A stretch of DNA of 64,000 nucleotides from JAUWCL01 sp964599375 (GCA_964599375.1 CAZREW010000001.1:267923-331922); one strand, 5' to 3'; counted from the stretch's first letter, positions 15,904 to 25,176 are shown. Numbers and translations: made by a program. The notes: a model not told the origin generated them from the sequence alone.

Positions 15904-17601
15904 TTGAAGAGGACATCTATAGCTCTGGTTATAGCGGCTCTGGCCATAACGGCGGGTTGCGGCAAGAAGGATGACAGCGACCTGGTCATAGCCAGGATCG
16001 ATTCGAGGGTCATAACCGTTGGCGATTTCGATAGGGTCGCCGAGACGATCGACCAGAAATACCTCCCCGATACTGATGATCTCGAGGGGAAGAAGGTCCT
16101 TCTCAACCACATGATCGACAAGGAAGTCATGGCGCTCAAAGCGCTTTCCATGGGGTATGAGAAGGAGCAATGGTTTATCGACCTCTGGTCGACGTACAAG
16201 GGCCCGTTCATGATCGCGCAGCTGATGGACCAGATGGTGGCCAAGAAAGTGGTCGTCACCGACGAGATGGTTGCCGACTACTACAACCAGATGCACTATG
16301 AATACACGCTCAGCCAGATCATTACCGCCAATGAGGACGAGATCGTCGAGATCCGGGAGCGGGCCCTCGCAGGGGAGGATTTCGCCGAGCTGGCGAAAAA
16401 ATACTCGCTCGGCGCGGGAGCCGAGCAGGGCGGGTACGTTGGATCCAACCCGGTCGGGAACATCCACTGGTGGGTCGAGGAGGAGCTCTTCAACATGGAG
16501 CCCGGGGATATCTCGAAGCCGATGAAGACATCGAGCGGATGGGCGATCATCAAGGTGCACAGGAAACGCAAGGTCGATCCGCTAAATGACGAGGAATGGG
16601 CCGCGAGGCGCGTCAGGGCGATCCTGGAGAAGAAGGGGATGGAGGAGCTGAAGGCCAAGATCGAGAAGGATATCGACCTGCAGTTCTACACCGACGCGGT
16701 AAACATCGCATACGACGGGTTGCCGCAAGACATCCCGATCGAGGATATAATGTCGTACAAGGTCACGCGCGAGAATGCCCCGAGGCTCAACATTCCAGAG
16801 CAGTTCAAGGACAAGCTGATCTGCCAGTACTCGGACGGCAGCTACACACTGGGCGATTTCGAGGATCTGTATTACAAGCTTGGTCTTCCCGAAAGGCCGA
16901 GGAGGCAGTACGGCCGGGAACAGATCATACAGACGATGCACAAGATGATCTTCGACAAGGTCCTTCCCGTCTACGCGGAGGAACAGGCGAAGCTCCTCGA
17001 GATCCCCGAGGTCAGAAAGAACCTCGAGAGTAAGAAAGAGATGTTCCTGGTCCATAAGCTCTACGACGACCAGATCAAGAACGAGGTCACCGTTACGACC
17101 AAGGACATGCAGGATTATTACGCCGCGAACCTCGATAAACTCGTCAAGTACGAGAGGCGGGATTTCTCCGTCATCCTGGTCCCCGACTACAAGACAGCCG
17201 ATGAAGTGCACCAGAAGGCGATGGAAGGGGTGAACTTCGGTACGCTGGTCAGGAAATATTCGACGGGCGAAATGGCCAAGGATAGCTTCGGGCGCACCGG
17301 GCTTCATGTCGAGGGAGCGATGCAGGATTACGACACGGTCGGGTTCATGCTCGACGGGGTCGGGGCTGTCTCCGACCCATTCCAGACCGCTAGGGGCTGG
17401 GCGGTGCTCAAGGTCGAAGAGATCGAGGATGAGGGGATCCCCAGTTTCCAGGAAGCCGAAGGGATCATCAAGAAGCAACTCCTCGAGGAGAGGTACGAAG
17501 AACAACTTCACGAAAAGCTCGAGAAGTGGCGCAAGGATTACGTCATCGAGATAAACGATTCCGCGCTGAACAAAGCCGAGCTCAAGAGGACCAGGCTCTG
17601 A
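15904..17601 (+). CDS. lipoprotein foldase with two parvulin (PpiC-type) domains
   Basis: A 565-residue protein starting at TTG: AAGGAG lies 7 bases upstream, and the nearby ATG hits a stop after one codon. The signal peptide ends in a lipobox (ITAGC). A SurA-like N-terminal helical module is followed by a parvulin domain near residues 135-225 (LSQIITANEDEIVEIR, FAELAKKYSLGAGAEQGGYVG, SGWAIIKV). A second, more divergent domain lies near 415-520 (FSVILVPDYKTADEVHQKA, RGWAVLKVEEI). It likely acts as a periplasmic prolyl isomerase/chaperone for outer-membrane or secreted proteins. It is the first of three adjacent parvulin genes. Confidence 0.88.
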   Translation: MKRTSIALVIAALAITAGCGKKDDSDLVIARIDSRVITVGDFDRVAETIDQKYLPDTDDLEGKKVLLNHMIDKEVMALKALSMGYEKEQWFIDLWSTYKGPFMIAQLMDQMVAKKVVVTDEMVADYYNQMHYEYTLSQIITANEDEIVEIRERALAGEDFAELAKKYSLGAGAEQGGYVGSNPVGNIHWWVEEELFNMEPGDISKPMKTSSGWAIIKVHRKRKVDPLNDEEWAARRVRAILEKKGMEELKAKIEKDIDLQFYTDAVNIAYDGLPQDIPIEDIMSYKVTRENAPRLNIPEQFKDKLICQYSDGSYTLGDFEDLYYKLGLPERPRRQYGREQIIQTMHKMIFDKVLPVYAEEQAKLLEIPEVRKNLESKKEMFLVHKLYDDQIKNEVTVTTKDMQDYYAANLDKLVKYERRDFSVILVPDYKTADEVHQKAMEGVNFGTLVRKYSTGEMAKDSFGRTGLHVEGAMQDYDTVGFMLDGVGAVSDPFQTARGWAVLKVEEIEDEGIPSFQEAEGIIKKQLLEERYEEQLHEKLEKWRKDYVIEINDSALNKAELKRTRL

Positions 17602-17624
17602 CCCGCAGGGCCAGGATCAGCAGT

Positions 17625-18539
17625 ATGAACAGGCGCACCGTTCTTTCCGCCCTGCTTGTACCGTTCCTGCTGGTCGCGGGATGCGGGGATGGGAAGAAGG
17701 GCGAGGAATCCGCCGTTCCCTCCGATGCCATCGTCAGTGTCAACGGGAAGGTCCTTACCGAGAGATATCTCGAGGACCTTCTTCCCGCCGGCGAGAAGAC
17801 GCCTTTTTCCGACTCGGAAAAGGCGGCATGGGTCCGCCAGTGGATCGAGATGGAACTGCTCTGCGGCGAGGCGGTGAGGCGCGGGCTCGACAACGACCCG
17901 AGGGTAAGAGCCAGACTCGAGAGCCTCGAGCGCGAGTATCTCGCCGACCATCTGACATTCATCGAGCTGCGCGAGAGGATCGAGGTCTCCGAAGAGGAGA
18001 TCGAGGAGTACTTCGAGGAGCACAAGGACGAGTACGCGAACGAGTACAGGGTCAGCCATATAATGGTGAACACGCTGGAGGAGGCCCGCCAGGTCCAGGA
18101 GCTTCTGAAGAAAAACAGTTTCACCTGGGTCGCCAACAGGTACTCGGTCGACCCTGTAGCGAAAAGAGGCGGAGATCTCGGCTACCTTACCAAGGGGAAC
18201 ATGATCCCTGCCTTCGAGACGGTCGTATTCGACATGCAGCCGGGCGAGGTCAGCGGCATAATACAGTCCGAGTTCGGCTATCATATAATAATGCTAGTGG
18301 GCATGCGCGAGGCGCAGGTAAAGATCGAGCTCGCCGATGTCCGCGAGATGATAATGAACGAGCTGGTGCTTCGCAAAAGGGAGGCGGCGTACCGCGAGCT
18401 GATGGAAAAGCTGTTCGAAAAAGCGGACATCCGATATTTCAACGGCGGATATCCAGAAGAGGGCGTGCAGACGGACACCGCCATCGTCGAAGAGCCCTCC
18501 GACACCGCCGCGACCGACACGATGACAACGGAAGGATGA
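17625..18539 (+). CDS. parvulin-type peptidyl-prolyl isomerase lipoprotein
   Basis: A 304-residue lipoprotein (signal peptide MNRRTVLSALLVPFLLVAGC, lipobox VAGC). A longer in-frame reading extends back into the previous gene, but the signal peptide and an AGGA 8 bases upstream fix this start. Residues about 40-140 form the helical SurA/PrsA N-domain. Residues about 145-235 form one parvulin domain (YRVSHIMVNTLEEARQVQ, VDPVAKRGGDLGYLTKGNM, FGYHIIMLV). The architecture is PrsA-like. It probably folds exported proteins together with its two neighbours. Confidence 0.88.
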   Translation: MNRRTVLSALLVPFLLVAGCGDGKKGEESAVPSDAIVSVNGKVLTERYLEDLLPAGEKTPFSDSEKAAWVRQWIEMELLCGEAVRRGLDNDPRVRARLESLEREYLADHLTFIELRERIEVSEEEIEEYFEEHKDEYANEYRVSHIMVNTLEEARQVQELLKKNSFTWVANRYSVDPVAKRGGDLGYLTKGNMIPAFETVVFDMQPGEVSGIIQSEFGYHIIMLVGMREAQVKIELADVREMIMNELVLRKREAAYRELMEKLFEKADIRYFNGGYPEEGVQTDTAIVEEPSDTAATDTMTTEG

Positions 18540-18541
18540 TG

Positions 18542-19897
18542 ATGAGGATAAGGATATCGACGGCCCTGCTGGCCGCGGCATTATGCCTGCCGGCGGCCCT
18601 GGCCGCCCAGCAGAAGGGCGAGGTGATAGACCGCGTCATCGCCGTCGTGGAGGACCGCGCGATCCTCCTGAGCGAGATGGAGATGGAGTACAGGCAGTAC
18701 CTGTTTCAGAACCAGATAACGGCACCGTCCCCCGAGGAGGAGGCGCGGCTGCGCGCGCAGATCCTCGAGCAGCTCGTGGCCGACCAGCTGCTCGCCGTGC
18801 ACGCCGACAAGACCGGAGTCAGTGTGCCGGAGGAAGCGGTCGAAGAAGAGCTCGAGAGGGCTCTCGAGGAGAGCCGGCGCAGCGCGGGAAGTGATGAGAT
18901 ATTCAACAGGGAGCTCGAGAAAGCGGGCCTGACCCTCCAGCAGCTCAGAACTCAGTGGGCGGAGAAGATCAGGTCCAGATACCTTATCGAGCAGCTCCTC
19001 AGGGGCGAAGTCTTCAAGGACATCACCGTCACCGATGCGGAGGTGAGGCGTTACTACAGGGATCACCAGAGCGAGTTGCCGAAGAGGCCCTCGACGATGA
19101 AGCTCGCGCAGATAGTCATCATGCCGGGCGTCGACGACCAGGCGAGCGACAAGTCGCTCGAGCGGATAAAGGCGATAGAGGCTGAGATCAAAGGGGGGAA
19201 GGATTTCGCGGAGGCGGCTGGTGAGTACTCCGAGGACCCGAGCGCAAAATTCGGAGGAAGCCTCGGATATATCAGGCTCAGCGACCTGGGGAGCCCTCCT
19301 TTCGAGAACGCCGCCAGAAAGCTACTCGTCGGCGAGATGAGCCCACCCGTGCTGACCAGGTTCGGGTGGCATCTTATCAGGCTCGAGGATGTCAGGGGGG
19401 ACCAGGTAAAGCTGCGGCATATACTGATCAAGGTCGGGACCGACGATGCGCAGGTGGCCGATGCGGCCCGCAGGGCGGAAGCGGTAAGGCAGGAAGTCAT
19501 CGGAGGGCTCGATTTCGGAGCTGCCGCGGCGAAGTACTCGGCCGACGAAAAGACGAAGAACAACGGTGGGGTGATAGACCAGGAGATAGTCCTCGAACAA
19601 CTGGTCGGCAAGGCCGACTACCTCCTCGAGATACTGAAGGAAACCGAGGTCGGAGGAATAACGCCCGTAATCAAGGAAGACGCCGGCTTCAGGATAATAA
19701 AGGTGCTCGAGAAGAATCCCGCCCGTCCCTATACCTACCAGGAGGCGAAGCCGGAGCTCGAGAATCTCATCGCGCAGCAGAAGAGGATGGAGAAGTACCA
19801 GGAATACGTCCATGAGCTCGAAGGGATGTACTACGTCGACATCAAGGTCGGCGCGGAAACGGCCGCGCAGGCCGACAGCACCAGCTCGGGCGGATGA
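18542..19897 (+). CDS. SurA-like periplasmic chaperone with two parvulin domains
   Basis: A 451-residue secreted protein with a cleavable signal peptide (LLAAALCLPAALAAQQ), not a lipoprotein. The SurA N-terminal segment reads VIDRVIAVVEDRAILLSEME. Two parvulin domains follow, near residues 180-275 (LAQIVIMPG, SAKFGGSLGYI, FGWHLIRLED) and 285-385 (LRHILIKVGTDDAQ, KNNGGVIDQE, AGFRIIKVLE). The order N-domain, P1, P2 is that of SurA, the outer-membrane-protein chaperone. Three ATGs run in a row here; the third was chosen because GAAGGA then sits 5 bases away. Confidence 0.88.
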   Translation: MRIRISTALLAAALCLPAALAAQQKGEVIDRVIAVVEDRAILLSEMEMEYRQYLFQNQITAPSPEEEARLRAQILEQLVADQLLAVHADKTGVSVPEEAVEEELERALEESRRSAGSDEIFNRELEKAGLTLQQLRTQWAEKIRSRYLIEQLLRGEVFKDITVTDAEVRRYYRDHQSELPKRPSTMKLAQIVIMPGVDDQASDKSLERIKAIEAEIKGGKDFAEAAGEYSEDPSAKFGGSLGYIRLSDLGSPPFENAARKLLVGEMSPPVLTRFGWHLIRLEDVRGDQVKLRHILIKVGTDDAQVADAARRAEAVRQEVIGGLDFGAAAAKYSADEKTKNNGGVIDQEIVLEQLVGKADYLLEILKETEVGGITPVIKEDAGFRIIKVLEKNPARPYTYQEAKPELENLIAQQKRMEKYQEYVHELEGMYYVDIKVGAETAAQADSTSSGG

Positions 19898-19901
19898 GGC
19901 G

Positions 19902-20162
19902 ATGAGGATAGATACCCTCCTCAAGACGCTATGCCTGGTGAAGACGAGAAGCCTTGCCAGGAAGGGGTGCGAGACGGGAAACGTCAGGATAGATGGCGCG
20001 GTCGTCAAGCCGTCGCGCGAGGCGGCTGCGGGCGACATCATAGAGGTCAGGATGCCGGGCCACTCGCTCGTGGTCGAACTCCTCGAGATGCCGGCTGCCC
20101 AGGTCTCCAGGAAGGACGCACCCCGGTACTACAGGATCGTGAGGGAGACGAGGACTGGATGA
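19902..20162 (+). CDS. small S4-domain RNA-binding protein (Hsp15/RqcP-like)
   Basis: An 86-residue protein consisting almost only of an S4 fold: MRIDTLLKTLCLVKTRSLARKGCETGNVRIDG has the two helices and Arg/Lys surface of S4, followed by the KPSREAAAGDIIEVR beta segment. Hsp15 (Escherichia) and RqcP (Bacillus) of this type bind the 50S subunit carrying stalled peptidyl-tRNA. The gene is translationally coupled to pdxA through ATGA and follows the surA-like gene by 4 bases. Confidence 0.85.
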   Translation: MRIDTLLKTLCLVKTRSLARKGCETGNVRIDGAVVKPSREAAAGDIIEVRMPGHSLVVELLEMPAAQVSRKDAPRYYRIVRETRTG

Positions 20163-21193
20163 CACGGCGAAGGATACCTATAGCGCTCACGGTCGGCGAT
20201 CCGGCCGGCGTAGGGCCGGAGATCATGGCGGCCCTGCTCGCCTCGGGCAGAGATTACGGGGCGGACATTGCATTGATAGGCTCGGTGGCCGCGATGGCCG
20301 CTGCCGCGGAAAAGGCCGGCGCGGCGATGCCGCGTGTTATCGGCCCCGCCGGATCGGTAGACGGCCCGGCCCTGCTCGATGCCATGGCCCCGGGCTCCCC
20401 GGTGATGATCGATACCGGCGGGGGAAGAGATGTTCCCGCCGGAGGGCCGAGCCCGGCAGGAGGCGCCATCTCCGGCGAGGCGGTAGAAATGGCCGCCCGG
20501 CTCGCCTCGGGGGGGTTCGTAGAGGGGATAGTGACGGGCCCGATCTCGAAGGAGGCGCTGGGGCTCGCCGGAAACAGGTACAGGGGACACACAGACATGC
20601 TCTCCGCGATGCTCGATGCCCCCGACTGCCAGATGGTGATGGTGTCCCCCGAGATGAGGATAGTCATACTGACGCGAGACATCCCGCTCTCCGAGGTTCC
20701 GGCCGCGGTCACCAGGGAAAGGCTTACGACCGGTGTGAGGGTCACGGCTGCAGCGCTCAAGGAGCTCTGGGGGATAGAGGCCCCGAGGATAGACATAGCG
20801 GCGCTCAACCCGCACGGGGGAGACGGCGGAGTCACCGGGACTGAGGAAAGGGACGTGATCATTCCGGCGGTCGCGGCTCTCGCAGCGGAGGGTATCGATG
20901 CGCGCGGCCCCTTCTCGGCCGACACGCTCTTCAGCCGCCCCGGAAAACGTGGCTGCGACGCCTTCGTCGCGCTCTATCACGACCAGGGGATGATCCCCTT
21001 CAAGATATCCGGGTTCGACCACGGCGTGAACATGACTATCGGCCTGCCCGTGGTGAGGACCTCGGTCTGCCACGGGACCGCTTACGATATCGCCGGGAAG
21101 GGAGAGGCGGAAAGCGGAAGCCTCGCCGCCGCGCTCGAGCTCGCTGTGGACTGCTGCCGCATACGCAAGCCCGAAGGGAGGGCGGCCCTATGA
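20159..21193 (+). CDS. pdxA: 4-hydroxythreonine-4-phosphate dehydrogenase PdxA
   Basis: A 344-residue PdxA. The start is fixed by the TGGATGA overlap with the S4 gene and by the family N-terminus IPIALTVGDPAGVGPEI. The divalent-metal histidines are visible in RGHTDM, NPHGGDGG and YHDQGMIPFK. The substrate-binding TGPISKEAL is present. PdxA oxidises 4-phosphohydroxythreonine to the amino-ketone that PdxJ condenses with deoxyxylulose 5-phosphate; pdxJ is also in this window, 14 kb downstream, so pyridoxal phosphate is made by the DXP-dependent route. Confidence 0.96.
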   Translation: MTRRRIPIALTVGDPAGVGPEIMAALLASGRDYGADIALIGSVAAMAAAAEKAGAAMPRVIGPAGSVDGPALLDAMAPGSPVMIDTGGGRDVPAGGPSPAGGAISGEAVEMAARLASGGFVEGIVTGPISKEALGLAGNRYRGHTDMLSAMLDAPDCQMVMVSPEMRIVILTRDIPLSEVPAAVTRERLTTGVRVTAAALKELWGIEAPRIDIAALNPHGGDGGVTGTEERDVIIPAVAALAAEGIDARGPFSADTLFSRPGKRGCDAFVALYHDQGMIPFKISGFDHGVNMTIGLPVVRTSVCHGTAYDIAGKGEAESGSLAAALELAVDCCRIRKPEGRAAL

Positions 21194-21975
21194 ATTCCCA
21201 GGATAACAGGATCATAGCGGGCGTCTACCACCTGTCGAAGGACCTCGGCAGGCATTTTTCGCTGATCGACATAAATCTCCAGGTGACGAACGGCGAGTTC
21301 GTCTTTCTCGTCGGGCCGAGCGGCGCGGGGAAGAGCACCCTGCTGAGAATGATGTATATGGACGACAGGCCCGACTCGGGCCAGATAGTCGTAGGCCCAT
21401 TCGTCTCGACACGGGTCACAAGGAAGACGATCCCCGAGCTGCGCAGGAAGATCGGGATAGTGTTCCAGGATTTCCGGCTGATAGAGGACAGGACCGTCTT
21501 CGAGAACATCGCGCTGGCGATGAAGGTCACCGGGACTCCCATGAGCGAGATAAAGCAGAGGGTCACCGAGATACTCACATATGTGGGGCTCTATCACAAG
21601 AGGCACGACTTTCCCAGGGCCCTCTCCGGAGGGGAGCAGCAGCGGGTCGCGATCGCCAGGGCGGTGGCGAACAGGCCGGCGATACTGCTGGCAGACGAGC
21701 CGACCGGCAATCTCGATGCCATGGCGACGAGGAACGTGATCGAGCTCCTGTTCAAGATCAACGCCGGCGGCACCGCCGTGCTCATGGCCACTCACGATAT
21801 CGAGATGGTGCAGAGCTTCGGCCAGCGGATCATCTACCTCGAGAACGGGCGCATCGTCCGCGACCGGGAGATGGTATTCGTCGGCGACGTCCGCGACCGG
21901 CTGGATGAATCGCGCGTGTCGCGCAGGGCGGAGCAGCTCTCCGAGCACGATATCAGGGACGAGGAGCGCGAATGA
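21190..21975 (+). CDS. ftsE: cell-division ABC transporter ATP-binding protein FtsE
   Basis: A 261-residue ABC ATPase with Walker A GPSGAGKSTLLR near residue 43, Q-loop VFQDFRLIEDRTVFEN, signature LSGGEQQRVAIARA and Walker B ILLADEPTGNLD. The phrase FRLIEDRTVFEN is typical of FtsE. It is longer than usual (about 225): a 30-residue acidic C-terminal tail (RRAEQLSEHDIRDEERE) follows the ABC domain. FtsE with FtsX gates periplasmic activation of peptidoglycan hydrolases at the septum. ftsE and ftsX overlap by four bases. Confidence 0.95.
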   Translation: MNSQDNRIIAGVYHLSKDLGRHFSLIDINLQVTNGEFVFLVGPSGAGKSTLLRMMYMDDRPDSGQIVVGPFVSTRVTRKTIPELRRKIGIVFQDFRLIEDRTVFENIALAMKVTGTPMSEIKQRVTEILTYVGLYHKRHDFPRALSGGEQQRVAIARAVANRPAILLADEPTGNLDAMATRNVIELLFKINAGGTAVLMATHDIEMVQSFGQRIIYLENGRIVRDREMVFVGDVRDRLDESRVSRRAEQLSEHDIRDEERE

Positions 21976-22841
21976 ACCTCCGCACAGCGAAATACATGAT
22001 CGACGAGATGATGATCAACCTCGGCAGGAGGAAAGGCGGGAACACGATCGCCGTGATCATCATGGGGCTCTCGCTGCTGATACTCGTCGTCTTCCTGATG
22101 GTCACACTGAACCTGGCCAGCCTGATCGACAGGACGAGCGAGGAAATGCGGCTGTTCGTCTATCTCGATGAAGGACTCGGCCAGGAGGCCGTGCAGGAGA
22201 TACAGCACAAGCTCCTCGGGCTGCGCGGGATAGAGGAGGTCTCCTTCATATCTAAGGACGAGGCGCTGGCCGAGTTCAGGGAGATGCTCGAAGGGGAGAA
22301 CGATATCCTCGAAGAGCTCGTCGACAATCCCCTTCCAGACGCGTTCAGGGTAAAGCCGAAGCAGGGATACATAACGAGCGGGTTCCTCTCCTCGGTCGCC
22401 GCGGAGACGGAGAAATGGGAAGGGGTCGAGGAGGTCAGGTACGGGAAGAAATGGTTCGAGAGGGGCGAGAGGCTCGCGAAGGGGATATACATAATAGACC
22501 TCGCACTCGGCCTCATCATATTCCTCTCGGTGATATTCGTGATCTACAACACGGTGCGGCTGACCGTGCTGCACAGGCGCACGACGATAGACGTGATGAA
22601 ACTCGTCGGGGCGACGAACGCGTTCATCCGCGTTCCCTTCATCCTCGAGGGGGCGCTACAGGGCGCGGCAGCGTCTCTCATCGCCATCGGGCTTCTCGCG
22701 GCGATCTATACCTTCTCGTCGAGATACCTCCCCGGTCTCGTTTTCATGAGGTACGACGCGCTGGTCGGCTTCGTGATATTCTGCGCGATCCTCGGCGCGG
22801 TCGGAAGCTACTCGGCGATGCGCCGGTTCCTCAAGCTCTGA
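21972..22841 (+). CDS. ftsX: cell-division membrane protein FtsX
   Basis: A 289-residue protein with the FtsX layout: one N-terminal transmembrane helix (residues about 25-50), a periplasmic domain with VYLDEGLGQEAVQEIQHKL-like and EVSFISKDEALAEF segments, then three helices (LALGLIIFLSVIFVIYN, AASLIAIGLLAAIY, VGFVIFCAILGAVG) in the FtsX/MacB fold. The periplasmic loop is expected to contact the EnvC-like coiled coil encoded by the next gene. Confidence 0.95.
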   Translation: MNLRTAKYMIDEMMINLGRRKGGNTIAVIIMGLSLLILVVFLMVTLNLASLIDRTSEEMRLFVYLDEGLGQEAVQEIQHKLLGLRGIEEVSFISKDEALAEFREMLEGENDILEELVDNPLPDAFRVKPKQGYITSGFLSSVAAETEKWEGVEEVRYGKKWFERGERLAKGIYIIDLALGLIIFLSVIFVIYNTVRLTVLHRRTTIDVMKLVGATNAFIRVPFILEGALQGAAASLIAIGLLAAIYTFSSRYLPGLVFMRYDALVGFVIFCAILGAVGSYSAMRRFLKL

Positions 22842-22856
22842 CAGGCGGACCCCGGC

Positions 22857-24035
22857 ATGAAGGGCAGGCTTCTCATATCGATGATCGCGATCGCCCTGGC
22901 GGCGTCCGTCCCCGTCCTGCCGCAGGACAAGGAGCTCAACAAGAGCATCAGGAGCAAGGAGGACGAGCTGCAGAAGCTGCGCGACGAGATCCGCGACCAG
23001 AGAAAGAAGATCTCCGACATAGAGAGGCAGGAACGGGACGTCAGCGAATACATCGCGAAGCTCGACAGAGAAGAGAAGCTGATGAAAAAGCTCCTCGCCG
23101 GGCTGGACGACAAGGAGGCGCTGCTCGAGGAGCAGGTCGGCCAGCTTCGTTCCGATCTCGAGACGAGCGAGATCGTCTACAGGCACAGGCTCGACGTCTT
23201 CTCGAAAAGGCTCAGGGAGATGTACAAGGACGGGCCGAGATTCGTCTGGCAGGAGCTCCTCGCGGCAGAGGATTTCGCCGACCTGCTGCAGAGGTACAAG
23301 TTCCTTTCACTGATCGCCGAAGGCGACGCGGCGATGATCGCGGACGTGAGGGAGCGAAAGGCCGGCATAGAGACGCAGGAGGCCGAGCTTACGGAGCTGC
23401 TGCAGGAGGTATCCGCGTCGAGGTCCGAGCAGGAGTCGGAGCTGCGCAGGCTCGACGAGAACGGGGCTAAGAGGAGGCAGATGCTGGCCGACCTGAAGAC
23501 GAGCAAGCAGCAGCACCAGAAGCGCGCCTCGGAGCTCGAGGAGCGCGAACGGAAGATGCAGAGCCTCATAGAGGAACTGGAGAAGTCCCGGCTCTCCCGG
23601 TCCCAGGACTGGGGGGACTACGGGGAGGGCGATTTCGCCTCGCTGAAGGGGCGACTGCCGAGGCCGGTGGACGGGAACGTGACAAGGGAGTTCGGCAGGT
23701 TCAGGCACCCCGAGTACGGGACGGTCACGTTCAACACCGGGATCGACATCAGCACACGCACGGGAGAGCCGGTACGCGCGGTGGCCAGAGGGCGCGTCGA
23801 GTACGCAGGCGACCTGCCCGGATATGGCAACTGCATAATATTGAATCACGGGGGCGGATACTATACGCTGTACGCCCACACGTCGTCGATATTCGTCGCC
23901 CAGTCGGCGCAGGTGGAGAAGGGGCGCGTGATAGCGGAGGCGGGAAGCGCCTCGTCCGGCTCCGGCGGCACGATACATTTCGAGCTCAGGCAGGCCAAGA
24001 AGGCCCTCGATCCGGGCGAATGGTTCGCCAGGTAG
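22857..24035 (+). CDS. envC: EnvC-like murein hydrolase activator (coiled coil plus degenerate LytM domain)
   Basis: A 392-residue secreted protein: signal peptide, a long coiled coil (residues about 25-255, dense in heptads such as KLDREEKLMKKLLAGL), then a C-terminal LytM domain. The LytM active site is broken: Asn293 replaces the first zinc His (NTGIDI) and Thr372 replaces the first His of HxH (TIHFEL), though Asp297 and His374 remain. This is the pattern of EnvC, a non-catalytic activator of amidases that is switched by FtsEX. Its place right after ftsEX agrees. No amidase gene is in the window. Confidence 0.92.
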   Translation: MKGRLLISMIAIALAASVPVLPQDKELNKSIRSKEDELQKLRDEIRDQRKKISDIERQERDVSEYIAKLDREEKLMKKLLAGLDDKEALLEEQVGQLRSDLETSEIVYRHRLDVFSKRLREMYKDGPRFVWQELLAAEDFADLLQRYKFLSLIAEGDAAMIADVRERKAGIETQEAELTELLQEVSASRSEQESELRRLDENGAKRRQMLADLKTSKQQHQKRASELEERERKMQSLIEELEKSRLSRSQDWGDYGEGDFASLKGRLPRPVDGNVTREFGRFRHPEYGTVTFNTGIDISTRTGEPVRAVARGRVEYAGDLPGYGNCIILNHGGGYYTLYAHTSSIFVAQSAQVEKGRVIAEAGSASSGSGGTIHFELRQAKKALDPGEWFAR

Positions 24036-24117
24036 CCTGCGCTGGCAGGGGGAAAACGCCATAGACATAATAGCCGCAACCGACCTTGTCGCCGCGGGGC
24101 AGCCGAGGGTCTTCTCC

Positions 24118-25110
24118 ATGCTGGAGAGGATGATATCTTCGGACACCCTCCCGGCGTCGATGCTGTTTACGGGGCCGGAAGGCTCCGGGAAGGAGCTTGC
24201 CGCGATGCGGCTGGCGGCCATGATCGAGTGCGGGGAGCGCTCGGCCTGCGGAGAGTGCCAGGCCTGCAGGAGCATATCTTCTCTAGAGCACCCCGATGTG
24301 CACCTGGTCTACCCCGTTCCTTCCGCCGACAGGGAGAAGAACGTGCCTGTCATAATCGAGTCGAGGCGGGAGGATTTTCTCGCCCGCGGCGAGTTTGGCA
24401 ACCGCGCGAGGTCGATCGGTATAGAGCAGATAAGGGAGATCGTGGAGAAGGTCTCGAAGCATCCTTTCTCCGGCCCCCGCTCCGTCGTGGCAGTCATGGA
24501 GGCGCACATGGCGACGATAGAGGCGCAGAACGCCTTTCTCAAGATCCTCGAGGAGCCTCCCGGGGCGACGGTCATGATCCTGGTGACCGAGAGGGCGGAT
24601 CTCCTGCTCCCGACGATAATATCTAGGTGCAGCGAGATAAGGTTCGATCCGCTCCCAGACGATGCGACGACTCGTTACCTCGAGGACTTCCTGTCGGTCG
24701 AAAGCGGGGAGGCGGCGGGGATCGCGGCTCTGGCCGCGGGAAACCTCCAGCGGGCGGCCCGGCTGCTCGACGAGAGGTTCCTCGGCATCCGCAGGGACGC
24801 CGTGTCGATGATCGAGCTCGTGCTCGAGGGAAAGGCGCGAAGGCTTCCCGCCGAAGCGCAGTCGGCGGCGCACGATTACTCGCGCGAGGAGACGGCAGAC
24901 CTGCTCGACGAGATGATCGCCATAATGAGGGGCATTATGAGGGGCGACGAGACGGGGATCTCGCCCGAGGCTGCCTCGGCAGCCCCGTCGAGGGACATCC
25001 CCGCCGACATAAGGAAGATCTCGGCGGCATCGCGGAACCTCCGCAGGAACGTCGACGTGGAGCTGACCCTCTCTCAACTCCTCCTTGATTTGGCGGGCAG
25101 GTGGTATTAG
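24118..25110 (+). CDS. holB: DNA polymerase III delta-prime subunit HolB
   Basis: A clamp-loader AAA+ subunit of 330 residues from this ATG, which has GAGGG 8 bases upstream. It shows the P-loop-like GPEGSGKELAA, a zinc module with four cysteines (residues about 40-55, CGERSACGECQACRS), SIGIEQIREIVEKVSKHPF and QNAFLKILEEPPGATVMILVTE, and the sensor-1-like IISRCSEIRF. Homology seems to extend about 19 residues upstream (DIIAATDLVAAGQPRVFSM), where only ATA or CTG could start translation, so the true N-terminus may use a rare start codon. It sits next to ricT, as in Bacillus (holB-yaaT). Confidence 0.9.
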   Translation: MLERMISSDTLPASMLFTGPEGSGKELAAMRLAAMIECGERSACGECQACRSISSLEHPDVHLVYPVPSADREKNVPVIIESRREDFLARGEFGNRARSIGIEQIREIVEKVSKHPFSGPRSVVAVMEAHMATIEAQNAFLKILEEPPGATVMILVTERADLLLPTIISRCSEIRFDPLPDDATTRYLEDFLSVESGEAAGIAALAAGNLQRAARLLDERFLGIRRDAVSMIELVLEGKARRLPAEAQSAAHDYSREETADLLDEMIAIMRGIMRGDETGISPEAASAAPSRDIPADIRKISAASRNLRRNVDVELTLSQLLLDLAGRWY

Positions 25111-25176
25111 ATTGAACTCACCGCTTAAGCGATGGAAAAATCTGTAGTTAACGGCCGGACGGAAGAGGGATGAGAA

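Noticed and set aside
17681..18541. Long 5' extension of the SurA-like gene in a second frame over the PrsA-like gene
   Set aside because: It is Arg/Gly-rich shadow translation of a real gene. The signal peptide begins at 18542.
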